64,000 nucleotides of DNA from Flavobacterium ammonificans (GTDB lineage Bacteria; Bacteroidota; Bacteroidia; Flavobacteriales; Flavobacteriaceae): assembly GCF_020885975.1 (NCBI RefSeq), contig NZ_AP025183.1, forward strand, positions 868,001-932,000, read 5' to 3'. This document shows, one piece after another, positions 17,323-27,181 of the stretch (its first letter is position 1; every line of letters begins with the position of its first letter). Made by a program: the position numbers and the translations under genes. The notes beneath the pieces are model-generated. The model saw only the letters and a program-made list of their open reading frames with translations, was not told the origin of the DNA and did no database searches.

Positions 17323-20094
17323 ATGGATAGGTTTTCCTTTTTAAACGCAGCTCATACCGAATTTTTCGCTCAATTATACGACCAATATTTAGATAACCCT
17401 GATAGTGTTGAACCAAGTTGGAGAAGTTTTTTCCAAGGTTTTGATTTTGGAATGGCAACCTATAATGAGGAAAATGTCATTGATCAAATGACTTCTTTCG
17501 CTTCTAATTCTGTTTCTAATGGAACCGTTTCTGAGAAAGTACTGAAAGAATTCAACGTAATTAAATTAATTGACGGATATCGAACTCGTGGGCATTTGTT
17601 TACTAAAACAAATCCTGTTCGTGATAGAAGAACCTATTCTCCTAATTTAGATATTGAAAATTTTGGATTGGTTGCAGCCGATTTAGAAACGGTGTTTGAT
17701 GCAGCTAAAATTTTAGGAAAACAACCTACTTCGCTTAAAGAAATTATTCGTCATCTCCAAAATATTTATTGTCAATCTATTGGTGTGGAATACATGTACA
17801 TTCGTAAACCAGAAGTAGTACAATGGATTCAAGATCGATTGAATGTCAATGAAAACTTACCCAATTTTAATGTTGAACAAAAGAAAAATATTCTAGATAA
17901 ACTTAATGAAGCAGTTTCTTTTGAAAACTTTTTACATACTAAATATGTAGGTCAAAAACGTTTCTCGTTAGAAGGAGGAGAAAGTATAATTCCAGCTTTA
18001 GATGCTTTAATTGAAGCTGCTGCCGAAAAAGGAGTAGAGCAATTTGTAATGGGTATGGCACACCGTGGAAGGTTAAATATCTTAGCCAATATCTTTGGCA
18101 AAGCCACTCAAGACATCTTCTCTGAATTTGACGGAAAAGATTACGATCAAGAATATTTTGACGGTGACGTTAAATACCATTTAGGATTAACTTCTGAAAG
18201 GAAAACGAAATCAGGCAAATCAATCAATATTAATTTAGCGCCAAACCCGTCTCACTTAGAGACTGTTGGAGCGGTTATTGAAGGGATTACACGTGCCAAA
18301 CAAGATAAATATTTCCCCGACGATTTCTCAAAAGTATTGCCAATTGCCGTTCACGGAGATGCTGCAGTAGCAGGACAAGGAATTGTGTACGAAATTATTC
18401 AAATGGCACAACTAGACGGTTACAAAACAGGGGGTACTATTCATTTAGTGATAAATAACCAAGTTGGTTTTACCACCAATTACCAAGATGCACGTTCATC
18501 GACTTATTGTACGGATGTGGCTAAAGTTACTCTGTCGCCAGTTTTGCACGTAAATGCAGATGATACAGAGGCGGTTGTTCACGCCATGTTATTTGCGTTA
18601 GATTATAGAATGACTTTTGGAGGAGATGTATTCATCGACCTATTAGGATATAGAAAATACGGGCATAACGAAGGCGATGAGCCTCGTTTTACCCAACCCG
18701 TTTTATACAAAATTATTGCGCGTCATAAAAACCCAAGAGATATTTATGCTGAAAAATTGATTGTTGATGGCATTATTGACCAAGCGTATGTAAATAAAAT
18801 CGAAAGTGATTATAAAGCGAAATTAGACGAAAATTTACAAGAATCGCGCAAAAGAGATTTGACGATTATTAAGCCATTCATGCAAGATGAGTGGCAAGGA
18901 TTTGTTCAAGTGTCTGACGATGTTATGCTTCAAAAAGTAGATACTACTTATGATAAGAAAAAATTAGACGGTATTTTAGAAACAATTTCCACATTACCAT
19001 CGGATAAAAAATTCATCAACAAAATTTCTAAGATTGTAACCGATAGAAAAACAATGTACGACAACAATCAAATCGATTGGGGTACTGCCGAAGCTTTGGC
19101 TTATGGTTCGTTGTTACAAGAAGGATACGATGTTCGTTTGTCAGGGCAAGACGTAGAAAGAGGAACGTTCTCTCACCGTCATGCTGTGGTAAAAGTAGAA
19201 GATAGCGAAGAAGAAGTAGTTCTTTTAAATTCAGTGAAAGATAAAAAAGGACAGTTCAATGCCTTTAACTCGTTCCTTTCAGAATATGGTGTTTTAGGTT
19301 TTGATTATGGTTATGCTTTGGCTAATCCAAATGCCTTAACGATTTGGGAAGCACAATTTGGAGATTTCTCTAATGGATGCCAAATCATGATTGACCAATA
19401 CATTTCTTGTGGAGAAGATAAATGGAACAACCAAAATGGTATCGTACTATTATTGCCACACGGTTACGAAGGACAAGGTGCTGAGCACTCTTCGGCAAGA
19501 ATGGAACGTTATTTACAACTTTGTGCTCGTCATAATATGTATGTAGCTGATTGTACTACACCAGCCAACTTCTTCCACTTGATGAGAAGACAAATGAAAA
19601 CGAAATTCCGTAAACCTTTGGTAGTTTTTTCACCTAAGAGTTTATTGCGTCATCCATTGTGTATTTCTACTCAAGAGGAATTAGCAAACGGAAGTTTCCA
19701 AGAGACAATTGACGATAATTCAGTAGATAAATCAAAAGTAAAAACAGTAGTTTTCTGTACAGGTAAATTTTACTATGATATATTAGCTGAAAGAGAAAAA
19801 CTAGAACGAAATGATGTAGCTTTGGTTCGAATAGAGCAATTATTTCCATTGCCAACAGAACAATTGAAAGCGATTATTGCTAGCTATCCAAATGCAGATG
19901 ATTACGTTTGGGCACAAGAAGAACCAAAAAACATGGGAGCATACAGTTATATGTTAGTGAATTTTGATTTGGTTCCTTGGCGTTTAGCCTCATTGAAAAA
20001 TTATGCAGCACCGGCTTCAGGAAGTCATACTAGAGATAGAAGACGTCATGCTGATGCCATTAGAATGGTTTTTGACAAGAATTTATTTAGATAA
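17323..20094 (+). CDS. sucA: 2-oxoglutarate dehydrogenase E1 component
   Basis: This is the thiamine-diphosphate-dependent decarboxylase of the TCA cycle OGDH complex, 923 residues. The N-terminal segment (SFLNAAHTEFFAQLYDQYL) is the short helix typical of OGDH E1. The GMAHRGRLNIL stretch near residue 243 and the GDAAVAGQG...NNQ segment form the cofactor site. A -7 box TACTTTTG lies at 17278-17285. It is followed by a DUF4160/DUF2442 pair and then sucB, so E1 and E2 are still in one orientation but no longer adjacent. The E3 gene is not in this window. Confidence 0.97.
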   Translation: MDRFSFLNAAHTEFFAQLYDQYLDNPDSVEPSWRSFFQGFDFGMATYNEENVIDQMTSFASNSVSNGTVSEKVLKEFNVIKLIDGYRTRGHLFTKTNPVRDRRTYSPNLDIENFGLVAADLETVFDAAKILGKQPTSLKEIIRHLQNIYCQSIGVEYMYIRKPEVVQWIQDRLNVNENLPNFNVEQKKNILDKLNEAVSFENFLHTKYVGQKRFSLEGGESIIPALDALIEAAAEKGVEQFVMGMAHRGRLNILANIFGKATQDIFSEFDGKDYDQEYFDGDVKYHLGLTSERKTKSGKSININLAPNPSHLETVGAVIEGITRAKQDKYFPDDFSKVLPIAVHGDAAVAGQGIVYEIIQMAQLDGYKTGGTIHLVINNQVGFTTNYQDARSSTYCTDVAKVTLSPVLHVNADDTEAVVHAMLFALDYRMTFGGDVFIDLLGYRKYGHNEGDEPRFTQPVLYKIIARHKNPRDIYAEKLIVDGIIDQAYVNKIESDYKAKLDENLQESRKRDLTIIKPFMQDEWQGFVQVSDDVMLQKVDTTYDKKKLDGILETISTLPSDKKFINKISKIVTDRKTMYDNNQIDWGTAEALAYGSLLQEGYDVRLSGQDVERGTFSHRHAVVKVEDSEEEVVLLNSVKDKKGQFNAFNSFLSEYGVLGFDYGYALANPNALTIWEAQFGDFSNGCQIMIDQYISCGEDKWNNQNGIVLLLPHGYEGQGAEHSSARMERYLQLCARHNMYVADCTTPANFFHLMRRQMKTKFRKPLVVFSPKSLLRHPLCISTQEELANGSFQETIDDNSVDKSKVKTVVFCTGKFYYDILAEREKLERNDVALVRIEQLFPLPTEQLKAIIASYPNADDYVWAQEEPKNMGAYSYMLVNFDLVPWRLASLKNYAAPASGSHTRDRRRHADAIRMVFDKNLFR

Positions 20095-20095
20095 A

Positions 20096-20328
20096 ATGCC
20101 AACTGTTTATTACATAAACGGATTTAGATTTTTCTTTTATAGTAATGAACATTTGCCAAAACACATTCATATTGAAAATAGAGATAAAACAGCAAAGTTT
20201 TATCTTAAAATGCTGAATTAGTAAAGTCTTTTGGATTTAATCCAAATGAATTAAAGCAAATACGTATTTTAGTCGAAGAAAATCAAGAACTATTAATTCA
20301 AAAATGGGATGAGTATTTTAACAATTAA
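20096..20328 (+). pseudogene. DUF4160 protein, frameshifted
   Basis: This small gene begins one base after the sucA stop. It reads MPTVYYINGFRFFFYSNEHL... as in DUF4160 proteins, but hits a TAG at 20219-20221. The other half of the family sequence (NAELVKSFGFNP... ending KWDEYFNN at 20328) continues in a different frame. The shift can be explained by loss of one A in the run of four at 20207-20210; five As would restore the frame. It is a pseudogene, unless the base is a sequencing error. The end of the restored frame overlaps the DUF2442 start by 20 bases, a normal arrangement for this pair. The family is often paired with DUF2442; its role is not established. Confidence 0.85.
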
Positions 20329-20545
20329 CAAGTCAAAAAACGCAGTTGATATAGCTTTTGAAGATTCAAAAATGATTGTTTTTTTAGAAGACGGAAGAGA
20401 ATTGTCAATACCTCTTGAATGGTTTCCAAGATTAAGAAAAGCTACTTCTGAACAATTAAGTAAATGGAGGCTTATTGGAAAAGGAGAAGGAATTCATTGG
20501 TCGGAAATTGATGAAGACATTTCAGTAGAAAATTTATTAGAATAA
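20309..20545 (+). CDS. DUF2442 domain protein
   Basis: This 78-residue protein reads MSILTINKSKNAVDIAFEDS and ends with the WRLIGKGEGIHWSEIDEDISVENLL segment that marks DUF2442. It is usually found directly after a DUF4160 gene, as here, and the pair has been suggested to be toxin-antitoxin-like. That is not established. The partner DUF4160 is frameshifted, so this member may remain alone. It lies between sucA and sucB and is intact. Confidence 0.85.
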   Translation: MSILTINKSKNAVDIAFEDSKMIVFLEDGRELSIPLEWFPRLRKATSEQLSKWRLIGKGEGIHWSEIDEDISVENLLE

Positions 20546-20578
20546 TATTAGAACAATAACAATATAAAGTTACAAACG

Positions 20579-21799
20579 ATGATTTTAGAAATGAAAGTCC
20601 CTTCACCTGGGGAATCAATCAAAGAAGTAGAAATCGCAACTTGGTTAGTAAAAGATGGCGATTATGTAGAAAAAGACCAAGCCATTGCTGAAGTAGATTC
20701 AGACAAAGCAACTTTAGAATTGCCAGCAGAAGCTAGTGGTGTCATTACACTTAAAGCGGAAGAAGGTGATGCAGTTGCTGTAGGTGCGGTAGTTTGTTTG
20801 ATTGATACGGCTGCAGCAAAACCATCTGGTTCAGCTCCAGCTCCAGTTACAGAAGCTCCAAAGGCTGAAGAAAAGAAAGTAGAAGCTCCAAAAGCAGCTC
20901 CAGCTCCAGTAGCAACCTATGCTGCTCAAGCGCCTTCGCCAGCGGCACGTAAAATATTAGACGAAAAAAACATCCAACCTTCAGACATTGTTGGAACAGG
21001 AAAAGATGGACGTATCACTAAAGAAGATGCTGTGAACGCAGTACCTTCAATGGGAACTCCAACAGGAGGTTCTCGTGGTACTGAAAGAATTAAATTATCG
21101 ATGTTGCGTCGTAAAGTAGCGGAACGTTTAGTAGCTGCTAAAAATGACACGGCTATGTTGACTACTTTCAATGAAGTGAACATGACACCAATAAATAATT
21201 TGCGTAACGAATACAAAGATGAATTCAAAGCAAAACACGCTGGTGTTGGTTTAGGATATATGTCTTTCTTTACAAAAGCAGTTACAAGAGCGTTACAATT
21301 GTATCCAGATGTAAACTCTATGATGGATGGAGATTATAAAGTGGCTTATGATTTCTGTGATATTTCTATCGCAGTTTCAGGACCAAAAGGATTAATGGTA
21401 CCGGTAGTTCGTAATGCAGAAAACTTGACTTTCCGTGGAGTAGAAGCTGAAATCAAACGTTTGGCAATCAAAGCTCGTGACGGACAAATTACAGTTGACG
21501 ATATGACAGGAGGAACATTCACTATTACTAATGGAGGTGTTTTTGGAAGTATGTTGTCTACGCCAATTATCAACCCACCACAATCAGGAATTTTAGGAAT
21601 GCACAACATTATTGAGCGTCCAATTGCTGTAAATGGTAAAGTAGAGATTCACCCAATGATGTATGTGGCACTTTCATATGACCACAGAATTATTGATGGT
21701 CGTGAGTCTGTTGGATTCTTAGTAGCAGTAAAAGAAGCGCTTGAAAATCCAGTAGAATTGCTTTGCGATAACAATCCTAAAAAAGCATTCGAATTGTAA
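20579..21799 (+). CDS. sucB: dihydrolipoyl succinyltransferase, OGDH E2 component
   Basis: This transfers the succinyl group from lipoamide to CoA in the 2-oxoglutarate dehydrogenase complex. It has 406 residues. The lipoyl domain has the modified lysine K43 in [12 protein letters not shown]. An Ala/Pro/Glu-rich linker leads to an E3-binding domain (about residues 116-157) and the catalytic core, where the active-site motif [11 protein letters not shown] lies near residue 370. It is separated from sucA by 484 bases that hold the DUF4160/DUF2442 pair. A hairpin series follows the gene. Confidence 0.96.
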   Translation: MILEMKVPSPGESIKEVEIATWLVKDGDYVEKDQAIAEVDSDKATLELPAEASGVITLKAEEGDAVAVGAVVCLIDTAAAKPSGSAPAPVTEAPKAEEKKVEAPKAAPAPVATYAAQAPSPAARKILDEKNIQPSDIVGTGKDGRITKEDAVNAVPSMGTPTGGSRGTERIKLSMLRRKVAERLVAAKNDTAMLTTFNEVNMTPINNLRNEYKDEFKAKHAGVGLGYMSFFTKAVTRALQLYPDVNSMMDGDYKVAYDFCDISIAVSGPKGLMVPVVRNAENLTFRGVEAEIKRLAIKARDGQITVDDMTGGTFTITNGGVFGSMLSTPIINPPQSGILGMHNIIERPIAVNGKVEIHPMMYVALSYDHRIIDGRESVGFLVAVKEALENPVELLCDNNPKKAFEL

Positions 21800-21853
21800 G
21801 ACTTCGACAAGATCAGTCTAAATAATTGTCATTCTGAACTTGTTTCAGAATCT

Positions 21854-21887
21854 AAATCCTAAACTCTCTAAAGAGTTTAGGATTTTT
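21854..21887 (+). terminator. terminator downstream of sucB
   Basis: A 14-base stem (AAATCCTAAACTCT and its complement) closes a CTAA loop and runs into TTTTT. Two further hairpins stand just before it: AGACT...AGTCT at about 21799-21819 and ATTCTGAA...TTCAGAAT near 21832-21852. Confidence 0.8.
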
Positions 21888-21917
21888 CGTTTATTTGCCA
21901 AACCTAAAAATCAAACT

Positions 21918-23132
21918 ATGTCATTCAATAAAAAGTCGGCCGCAATAGAGTTTATCTTCATTACCATGTTAATCGATATTACGGGTTGGGGAATCATTAT
22001 CCCAGTTATCCCTAAATTGATCAAAGAATTGATTCATGGTGATATTAGTGAAGCAGCCAAAATTGGAGGTTGGTTGACATTTGCTTATGCGATAACTCAG
22101 TTTTTGTTTGCGCCATTAGTAGGTAATTTGAGTGATAAATTTGGGCGAAGACCTATCATTTTGATTTCGCTGTTTGCGTTTTCATTGGATTATTTGTTAT
22201 TGGCTTTTGCGCCAACAATTGAATGGTTATTTGTAGGGCGAATTATTGCCGGACTAACAGGAGCAAGTATTTCAACTGCAACTGCTTATATTGCCGATGT
22301 GAGCACACCTGAAAACAGAGCTAAAAACTTTGGGATGATAGGTGCGGCATTTGGATTGGGATTTATTATTGGACCTGTTATTGGGGGTTTGTTAGGACAA
22401 TTTGGCGCCAGGGTTCCGTTTTATGCTGCAGCAGGTCTTTGTTTATTAAACTTTTTGTACGGTTACTTTATTTTACCTGAATCATTGGCTAAAGAAAATA
22501 GAAGAGAATTTGATATCAAAAGAGCCAATCCTATTGGTGCTTTATTGCATTTAAAAAAATACCCTAAGTTAATTGGTTTAGTAATAGCTACTTTCTTATT
22601 GTATGTAGCGTCTCACGCAGTGCATAGTAATTGGAGTTTCTTTACCATGTACCAATTCAATTGGGACGAAAAAATGGTAGGAATATCGTTAGGTGTAATT
22701 GGACTGTTAGTAGGGCTAGTTCAAGGTGGTCTGATACGCTGGATTAATCCAAAATTAGGAAATGAAAAGAGTATTTATGTAGGGATGGCTTTATATACTA
22801 TAGGTATGTTTTTATTTGCCACTGCTACAGAAAGCTGGATGATGTTTGTCTTTTTAATTCCGTATTGTTTAGGAGGAATTGCTGGGCCTGCTATGCAAGC
22901 CGTTATTTCAGAACAAGTTCCTGCTAATGAGCAAGGCGAAATCCAAGGAACAATGTCGAGTTTGATGAGTGCTTCGGCAATTATTGGCCCCCCAATGATG
23001 TCTACTGTTTTTTATTTCTTCACTCATAATGAAGCTCCATTTAAATTTCCTGGAGCGCCATTTGTTTTAGCAAGTATTTTGATGTTATTGAGTACAATTA
23101 TTGCCTATTTATCTTTTAAAAAGCGCGTCTAA
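21918..23132 (+). CDS. MFS transporter, TetA/TCR-like drug:proton antiporter
   Basis: This 12-helix major facilitator has about 404 residues from [10 protein letters not shown]. Motif A ([11 protein letters not shown], residues 69-79) follows TM2. The first helix [13 protein letters not shown] and later [13 protein letters not shown] fit the DHA1 family that includes TetA. An upstream in-frame start at 21840 falls inside the sucB terminator and is rejected. Its substrate is unknown; similar genes are common in flavobacteria and are not by themselves proof of tetracycline resistance. Confidence 0.88.
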   Translation: MSFNKKSAAIEFIFITMLIDITGWGIIIPVIPKLIKELIHGDISEAAKIGGWLTFAYAITQFLFAPLVGNLSDKFGRRPIILISLFAFSLDYLLLAFAPTIEWLFVGRIIAGLTGASISTATAYIADVSTPENRAKNFGMIGAAFGLGFIIGPVIGGLLGQFGARVPFYAAAGLCLLNFLYGYFILPESLAKENRREFDIKRANPIGALLHLKKYPKLIGLVIATFLLYVASHAVHSNWSFFTMYQFNWDEKMVGISLGVIGLLVGLVQGGLIRWINPKLGNEKSIYVGMALYTIGMFLFATATESWMMFVFLIPYCLGGIAGPAMQAVISEQVPANEQGEIQGTMSSLMSASAIIGPPMMSTVFYFFTHNEAPFKFPGAPFVLASILMLLSTIIAYLSFKKRV

Positions 23133-23151
23133 ATTTTATAAATTCCAATTC

Positions 23152-23919
23152 ATGATTATTACCGATACGCATACGCATTTGTGTTCAGAAGAATTTGACC
23201 AAGACAGAACTGAGATGATTCAGCGAGCAATTGCTGTTGGAGTTTCTCGTTTTTTTATACCGTCAATTGATAGTTCTGGAACGCAAAAAATGTATGATTT
23301 GGAAGCGCAATTTCCAGACAATGTGCGTCTGATGATTGGTTTGCATCCTTGTTATGTAAAAGATAATTATTTGGACGAATTGGCTCATGTAGAAGCACAA
23401 TTAGCCCTTCATAAATTCTATGCTATTGGCGAAATTGGGATTGACTTGTACTGGGACAAAACAACTTTAGCTATTCAAAAAACCGCTTTTCAACGCCAAA
23501 TCCAATTGGCAAAACAACATAAATTAGCCATTAATATTCATTGTAGAGATGCTTTTGACGAAGTTTTCGAAGTGTTGGAATTAGAGAAATCTCCTGAATT
23601 ATTTGGAATTTTTCATTGTTTCTCGGGCGATTTGGAACAAGCCAAAAGAGCCATTTCGTTTGGATTAAAATTAGGAATTGGAGGCGTTGCGACATTCAAA
23701 AATGGTAAAATTGATCAGTTTTTAAATCAAATCGAATTAGAACACATAGTACTTGAAACGGATTCACCTTATTTAGCTCCTGTACCGCATCGAGGCAAAC
23801 GAAATGAAAGTAGTTATGCTGTTTTGGTCGCTCAAAAATTAGCAGAATTATACAACATGCCGTTATCAGAAATTGCACGTATCACGACTGAAAATTCCAA
23901 AGCTATTTTTGGGATTTAA
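23152..23919 (+). CDS. TatD-family metal-dependent DNase / hydrolase
   Basis: This amidohydrolase-fold nuclease has 255 residues from MIITDTHTHL. Metal ligands are visible: D5, H7 and H9 in DTHTHL, E in EIGIDLYWD, H in IHCRDAFDE, H in FHCFSG, and the final acid in ETDSPYLAP. TatD proteins cut 3' ends of DNA and are linked to repair and quality control. It follows the MFS gene by 19 bases and may be cotranscribed. Confidence 0.92.
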   Translation: MIITDTHTHLCSEEFDQDRTEMIQRAIAVGVSRFFIPSIDSSGTQKMYDLEAQFPDNVRLMIGLHPCYVKDNYLDELAHVEAQLALHKFYAIGEIGIDLYWDKTTLAIQKTAFQRQIQLAKQHKLAINIHCRDAFDEVFEVLELEKSPELFGIFHCFSGDLEQAKRAISFGLKLGIGGVATFKNGKIDQFLNQIELEHIVLETDSPYLAPVPHRGKRNESSYAVLVAQKLAELYNMPLSEIARITTENSKAIFGI

Positions 23920-23982
23920 CTCAGAATCAGACTTAGTTTGATATTTTTTTTGTTCTTTTGTTCTCAATAAAATGATTTCAAA

Positions 23983-25119
23983 ATGCAAAAGTTTGACGCA
24001 ATACGCCCTTTTTATGAAACTGAAGTAAATGAGGCATTACAAAGTGTAATTCCCCATCCGATGATGAAGGCGTTGATGAATTTTACTTTCCCTGATGTGG
24101 AGGATGAGGTATGGAAAGAGCAATTGAAAAAAACCCATTCCATACGAGATTTTCAGTGTAATTTTATTTATCAAACAGTTCAAAAAATTCTTGAAAATAG
24201 TTCTGACGGACTTACTACTTCTGGATTTGAGCATTTAGAAAAAAACAATTCCTATTTGTTTATTTCGAATCATCGAGACATTCTTTTAGATACTACACTG
24301 TTAAACGCCTCTTTGTTTCAAAATGGACATTTGATGACGGCCTCAGCCATTGGAGATAATTTAGTTAAGAAATCATTTATCAAAACGTTGGCGCGATTGA
24401 ATCGCAACTTTTTAGTTTTAAGAGGTTTGTCGCCAAGAGAGATGTTGCAGAGTTCTAAATTATTGTCAGAATACATGGGTCAGTTGTTATTGCACGAAAA
24501 TCGTTCGGTTTGGATTGCGCAGCGAGAAGGTCGAACAAAAGATGGAAATGACGAAACCAACCCAGGAGTTTTAAAAATGATTGGAATGGCATCAGACGAA
24601 GCCGATGTAATGCAGTACTTCAAAAAAATTAAAATTGTTCCTGTTTCTATTTCTTACGAATACGACCCAACAGACGTTTTAAAAATGCCTCAACTTTTGG
24701 CGGAAGCCAATAATGAAGTCTATGTGAAATCTAAAAACGAAGATTTTAATACAATTATGAGTGGTGTTATGGGCCAAAAGAAGCATATTCATTTGCATAT
24801 TGGAAAAGTATTGGATACTGAAATTGACCGAATTGTAGCTGAAAATGATTCGTCAAACAAACAAATTCAGGCACTAGCACAAGAAATTGATGATGCTATT
24901 TTGAGTAATTATAAGTTGTGGCCCACTAATTTTATTGCTTACGATATTGTCAATAAATCAAATGCCTTTTCTCATTTGTACACGGAATCTGAGAAATCTC
25001 TTTTTGAGCGCCGTTTAGAAATGCGAATTGGAACCGACAATCAAGTTGCAATAGATGGATTTTTAGCAATGTATGCGAATCCGGTTGTTAATAAATTAAA
25101 ATATACCAATGCTTTCTAA
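23983..25119 (+). CDS. lysophospholipid / glycerol-phosphate acyltransferase family protein
   Basis: This 378-residue protein has the acyltransferase core motif NHRDILLD and a second motif REGRTKDG, as in PlsB/PlsC-like enzymes. They move acyl chains onto glycerol phosphate or lysophosphatidic acid in membrane lipid synthesis. No clear membrane span is seen, so it may be peripheral. It overlaps the next gene (asparaginase) by 11 bases. The exact acyl acceptor cannot be told. Confidence 0.8.
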   Translation: MQKFDAIRPFYETEVNEALQSVIPHPMMKALMNFTFPDVEDEVWKEQLKKTHSIRDFQCNFIYQTVQKILENSSDGLTTSGFEHLEKNNSYLFISNHRDILLDTTLLNASLFQNGHLMTASAIGDNLVKKSFIKTLARLNRNFLVLRGLSPREMLQSSKLLSEYMGQLLLHENRSVWIAQREGRTKDGNDETNPGVLKMIGMASDEADVMQYFKKIKIVPVSISYEYDPTDVLKMPQLLAEANNEVYVKSKNEDFNTIMSGVMGQKKHIHLHIGKVLDTEIDRIVAENDSSNKQIQALAQEIDDAILSNYKLWPTNFIAYDIVNKSNAFSHLYTESEKSLFERRLEMRIGTDNQVAIDGFLAMYANPVVNKLKYTNAF

Positions 25120-26140
25120 AGCAAAAATACTATTGATTTATACCGGAGGGACTATCGGTATGAAAAAGGACTTTGTAACAGGTTCTTTAAAAGCGTTCAA
25201 TTTTAGTAAATTGTTGCAACGCATTCCTGAGCTTAAATTATTAGACTGCGAAATCGAAACTATTTCTTTTGAAAATCCAATTGATTCTTCCAATATGAAT
25301 CCGGAGAAATGGGTGAAACTCGCTACTATTATAGAAGAAAATTATAATTCATTTGATGGGTTTGTAGTGCTACACGGATCAGATACGATGTCTTATAGCG
25401 CCTCGGCTTTAAGTTTTATGATGGAAAATTTGGGCAAGCCAATTATTTTTACTGGGTCTCAATTGCCAATAGGAGATTTGCGAACCGACGCTAAAGAAAA
25501 TTTAATTACCGCTATTCAAATTGCCTCTTTGCGGGAAAATGGTGAAGCAGTAGTGAAAGAGGTATGTTTGTATTTTGAATACAAATTGTATCGTGGCAAT
25601 AGAACTACTAAAATTAATGCCGAACATTTCAAAGCATTCACTTCGCCCAATTATCCTTTTTTAATTGAATCAGGTGTGCATCTCAATATTAATTCGGACT
25701 TGTTTTTGCCTTTAAATGTGGATACGAGATTGCAGGTTCATAAAGAATTAGACACCAATGTTATTATTCTAAAATTGTTTCCTGGAATCAGCGAACAATT
25801 AATTGATGCTGTGGTGGCAATTCCTAATTTAAGAGGAATCGTTTTGGAAACCTATGGGTCTGGTAATGCTCCTACTGACGAATGGTTTTTATTAGTTTTG
25901 AAAAAAGCAATTCTGAATGGAATCCATATAATTAATATAACGCAATGTTCAGGAGGAAGTGTTAGAATGGGACAATATGAAACCAGTGCCGCTTTACTTG
26001 AAATTGGCGTTATTTCAGGGAAAGACATGACTACTGAAGCGGCTATTACAAAATTGATGTATTTATTAGGACAAAATACACCACCGTCTAATTTCAGAAA
26101 TAGATTTGAAACACCATTGCGTGGTGAAATTCAAGAATAG
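25109..26140 (+). CDS. ansA: type I L-asparaginase
   Basis: This hydrolyses L-asparagine to aspartate and ammonia. It is 343 residues with the two catalytic threonine motifs: YTGGTIGM (residues 11-18) and LHGSDTMSYSA (near residue 88). No signal peptide is present, so it is the cytoplasmic, type I form. The start overlaps the acyltransferase end, and the two are translated as a coupled pair. Confidence 0.93.
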   Translation: MLSKAKILLIYTGGTIGMKKDFVTGSLKAFNFSKLLQRIPELKLLDCEIETISFENPIDSSNMNPEKWVKLATIIEENYNSFDGFVVLHGSDTMSYSASALSFMMENLGKPIIFTGSQLPIGDLRTDAKENLITAIQIASLRENGEAVVKEVCLYFEYKLYRGNRTTKINAEHFKAFTSPNYPFLIESGVHLNINSDLFLPLNVDTRLQVHKELDTNVIILKLFPGISEQLIDAVVAIPNLRGIVLETYGSGNAPTDEWFLLVLKKAILNGIHIINITQCSGGSVRMGQYETSAALLEIGVISGKDMTTEAAITKLMYLLGQNTPPSNFRNRFETPLRGEIQE

Positions 26141-26193
26141 TCTAGTTTCATTTTTATACCTCATTTTTTTTTAAGTTATTTGCAATCCCAATT

Positions 26194-26280
26194 AGAGAGG
26201 TGTCCGAGTGGTTGAAGGAGCAAGCCTGGAAAGTTTGTATATGGGTAACTGTATCGTGGGTTCGAATCCCATCCTCTCTG
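26194..26280 (+). tRNA. tRNA-Ser (GGA)
   Basis: This class II tRNA of 87 bases has acceptor stem AGAGAGG/CCTCTCT, anticodon loop CTGGAAA (anticodon GGA), an extended variable arm (TATATGGGTAACTGTAT region) and T-loop GGGTTCGAATCCC. The CCA end is not encoded, as usual in Bacteroidota. No clear -33/-7 pair was found just upstream. Confidence 0.95.
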
Positions 26281-26288
26281 CAAAATTA

Positions 26289-26316
26289 AAACTCAAGAGC
26301 GATCTTGGGTTTTTTT
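26289..26316 (+). terminator. terminator after tRNA-Ser
   Basis: AAACTCAAGA pairs with TCTTGGGTTT around a GCGA loop and runs into a T tract. Confidence 0.8.
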
Positions 26317-26386
26317 GTTTTAATTTAGATAATTTTCAACCTTCAAAACGGTATCTTTGTTATTAGTAATAATTAATACAATCCCT

Positions 26387-27112
26387 ATGAAAGAAATGAA
26401 TAGCTATGTAAAATCGATTTTGGTTTTCCAATTATTTATACTGTATTGTATTCCTATTTTTGGTCAGGAGAATCAAAAATCAGAAATCATCTCTGAAACT
26501 AAAATCGATTCGTTGTACCGAGAAGATCAGTTTTTTATTGGTGTTACTTATAATCTTTTTAACAAAACACCTGTTGGTTTTTCAAATGACAAATTTGCTG
26601 CCGGTTTAACTGCCGGATTTTTGAGAGACATGCCAATAAACACAAAAAGAAATTTAGCGATTGCACCAGGATTAGGACTGACTTTTAATAATTACAATCA
26701 AAATATTGGCATATCAACTAGTAACGGTATACCCTCTTATTCTTTATTGAGTGATCCGTCAAAATATTCTAACAATAAGTTTTCACAATTATTTTTAGAT
26801 GTCCCTATAGAGTTGAGATGGAGGGGTTCTACTTTTCAAAATCATACTTTTTTTCGCATTCATGCAGGACTAAAACTAAGTTATTTGGTATTTGACAGGT
26901 CTGTATTTACTAGTAATTTGGGTGATGTAGCCATTAATAACAATCCTGACTTCAACAAAATCCAGTACGGATTATTTGCTGCAGCAGGATACGGTAGTGC
27001 TAATTTATACATTCACTACGGTTTAAATTCTTTGTTTAAAACAGCTCAAATTGCAGGCAATCCAATTAATGCAAGGTCATTAAATATAGGGTTGGTCTTT
27101 TATATTTTATAG
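26387..27112 (+). CDS. PorT-like outer-membrane beta-barrel protein
   Basis: This 241-residue protein begins MKEMNSYVKSILVF and has a signal peptide ending near FGQ. It continues with strands rich in Gly, Tyr, Asn and Phe and ends in NIGLVFYIL, typical of outer-membrane barrels of the PorT family. PorT itself belongs to the type IX secretion system, but this protein lacks any feature that proves that role. A -7 box TATCTTTG lies at 26352-26359, so a longer in-frame start at 26357 is unlikely. Confidence 0.75.
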   Translation: MKEMNSYVKSILVFQLFILYCIPIFGQENQKSEIISETKIDSLYREDQFFIGVTYNLFNKTPVGFSNDKFAAGLTAGFLRDMPINTKRNLAIAPGLGLTFNNYNQNIGISTSNGIPSYSLLSDPSKYSNNKFSQLFLDVPIELRWRGSTFQNHTFFRIHAGLKLSYLVFDRSVFTSNLGDVAINNNPDFNKIQYGLFAAAGYGSANLYIHYGLNSLFKTAQIAGNPINARSLNIGLVFYIL

Positions 27113-27181
27113 TATAAAGCTCGAATTCGAAAAGAAGTACTATTTTTGATTCACTAAGACCTGAGTTTCTTAATTTGATAC

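Noticed and set aside
21918-23132. MFS gene as an acquired tetracycline-resistance gene
   Set aside because: Identity to TetA is only at the level of motifs; no mobile element, promoter hybrid or composition break surrounds it.
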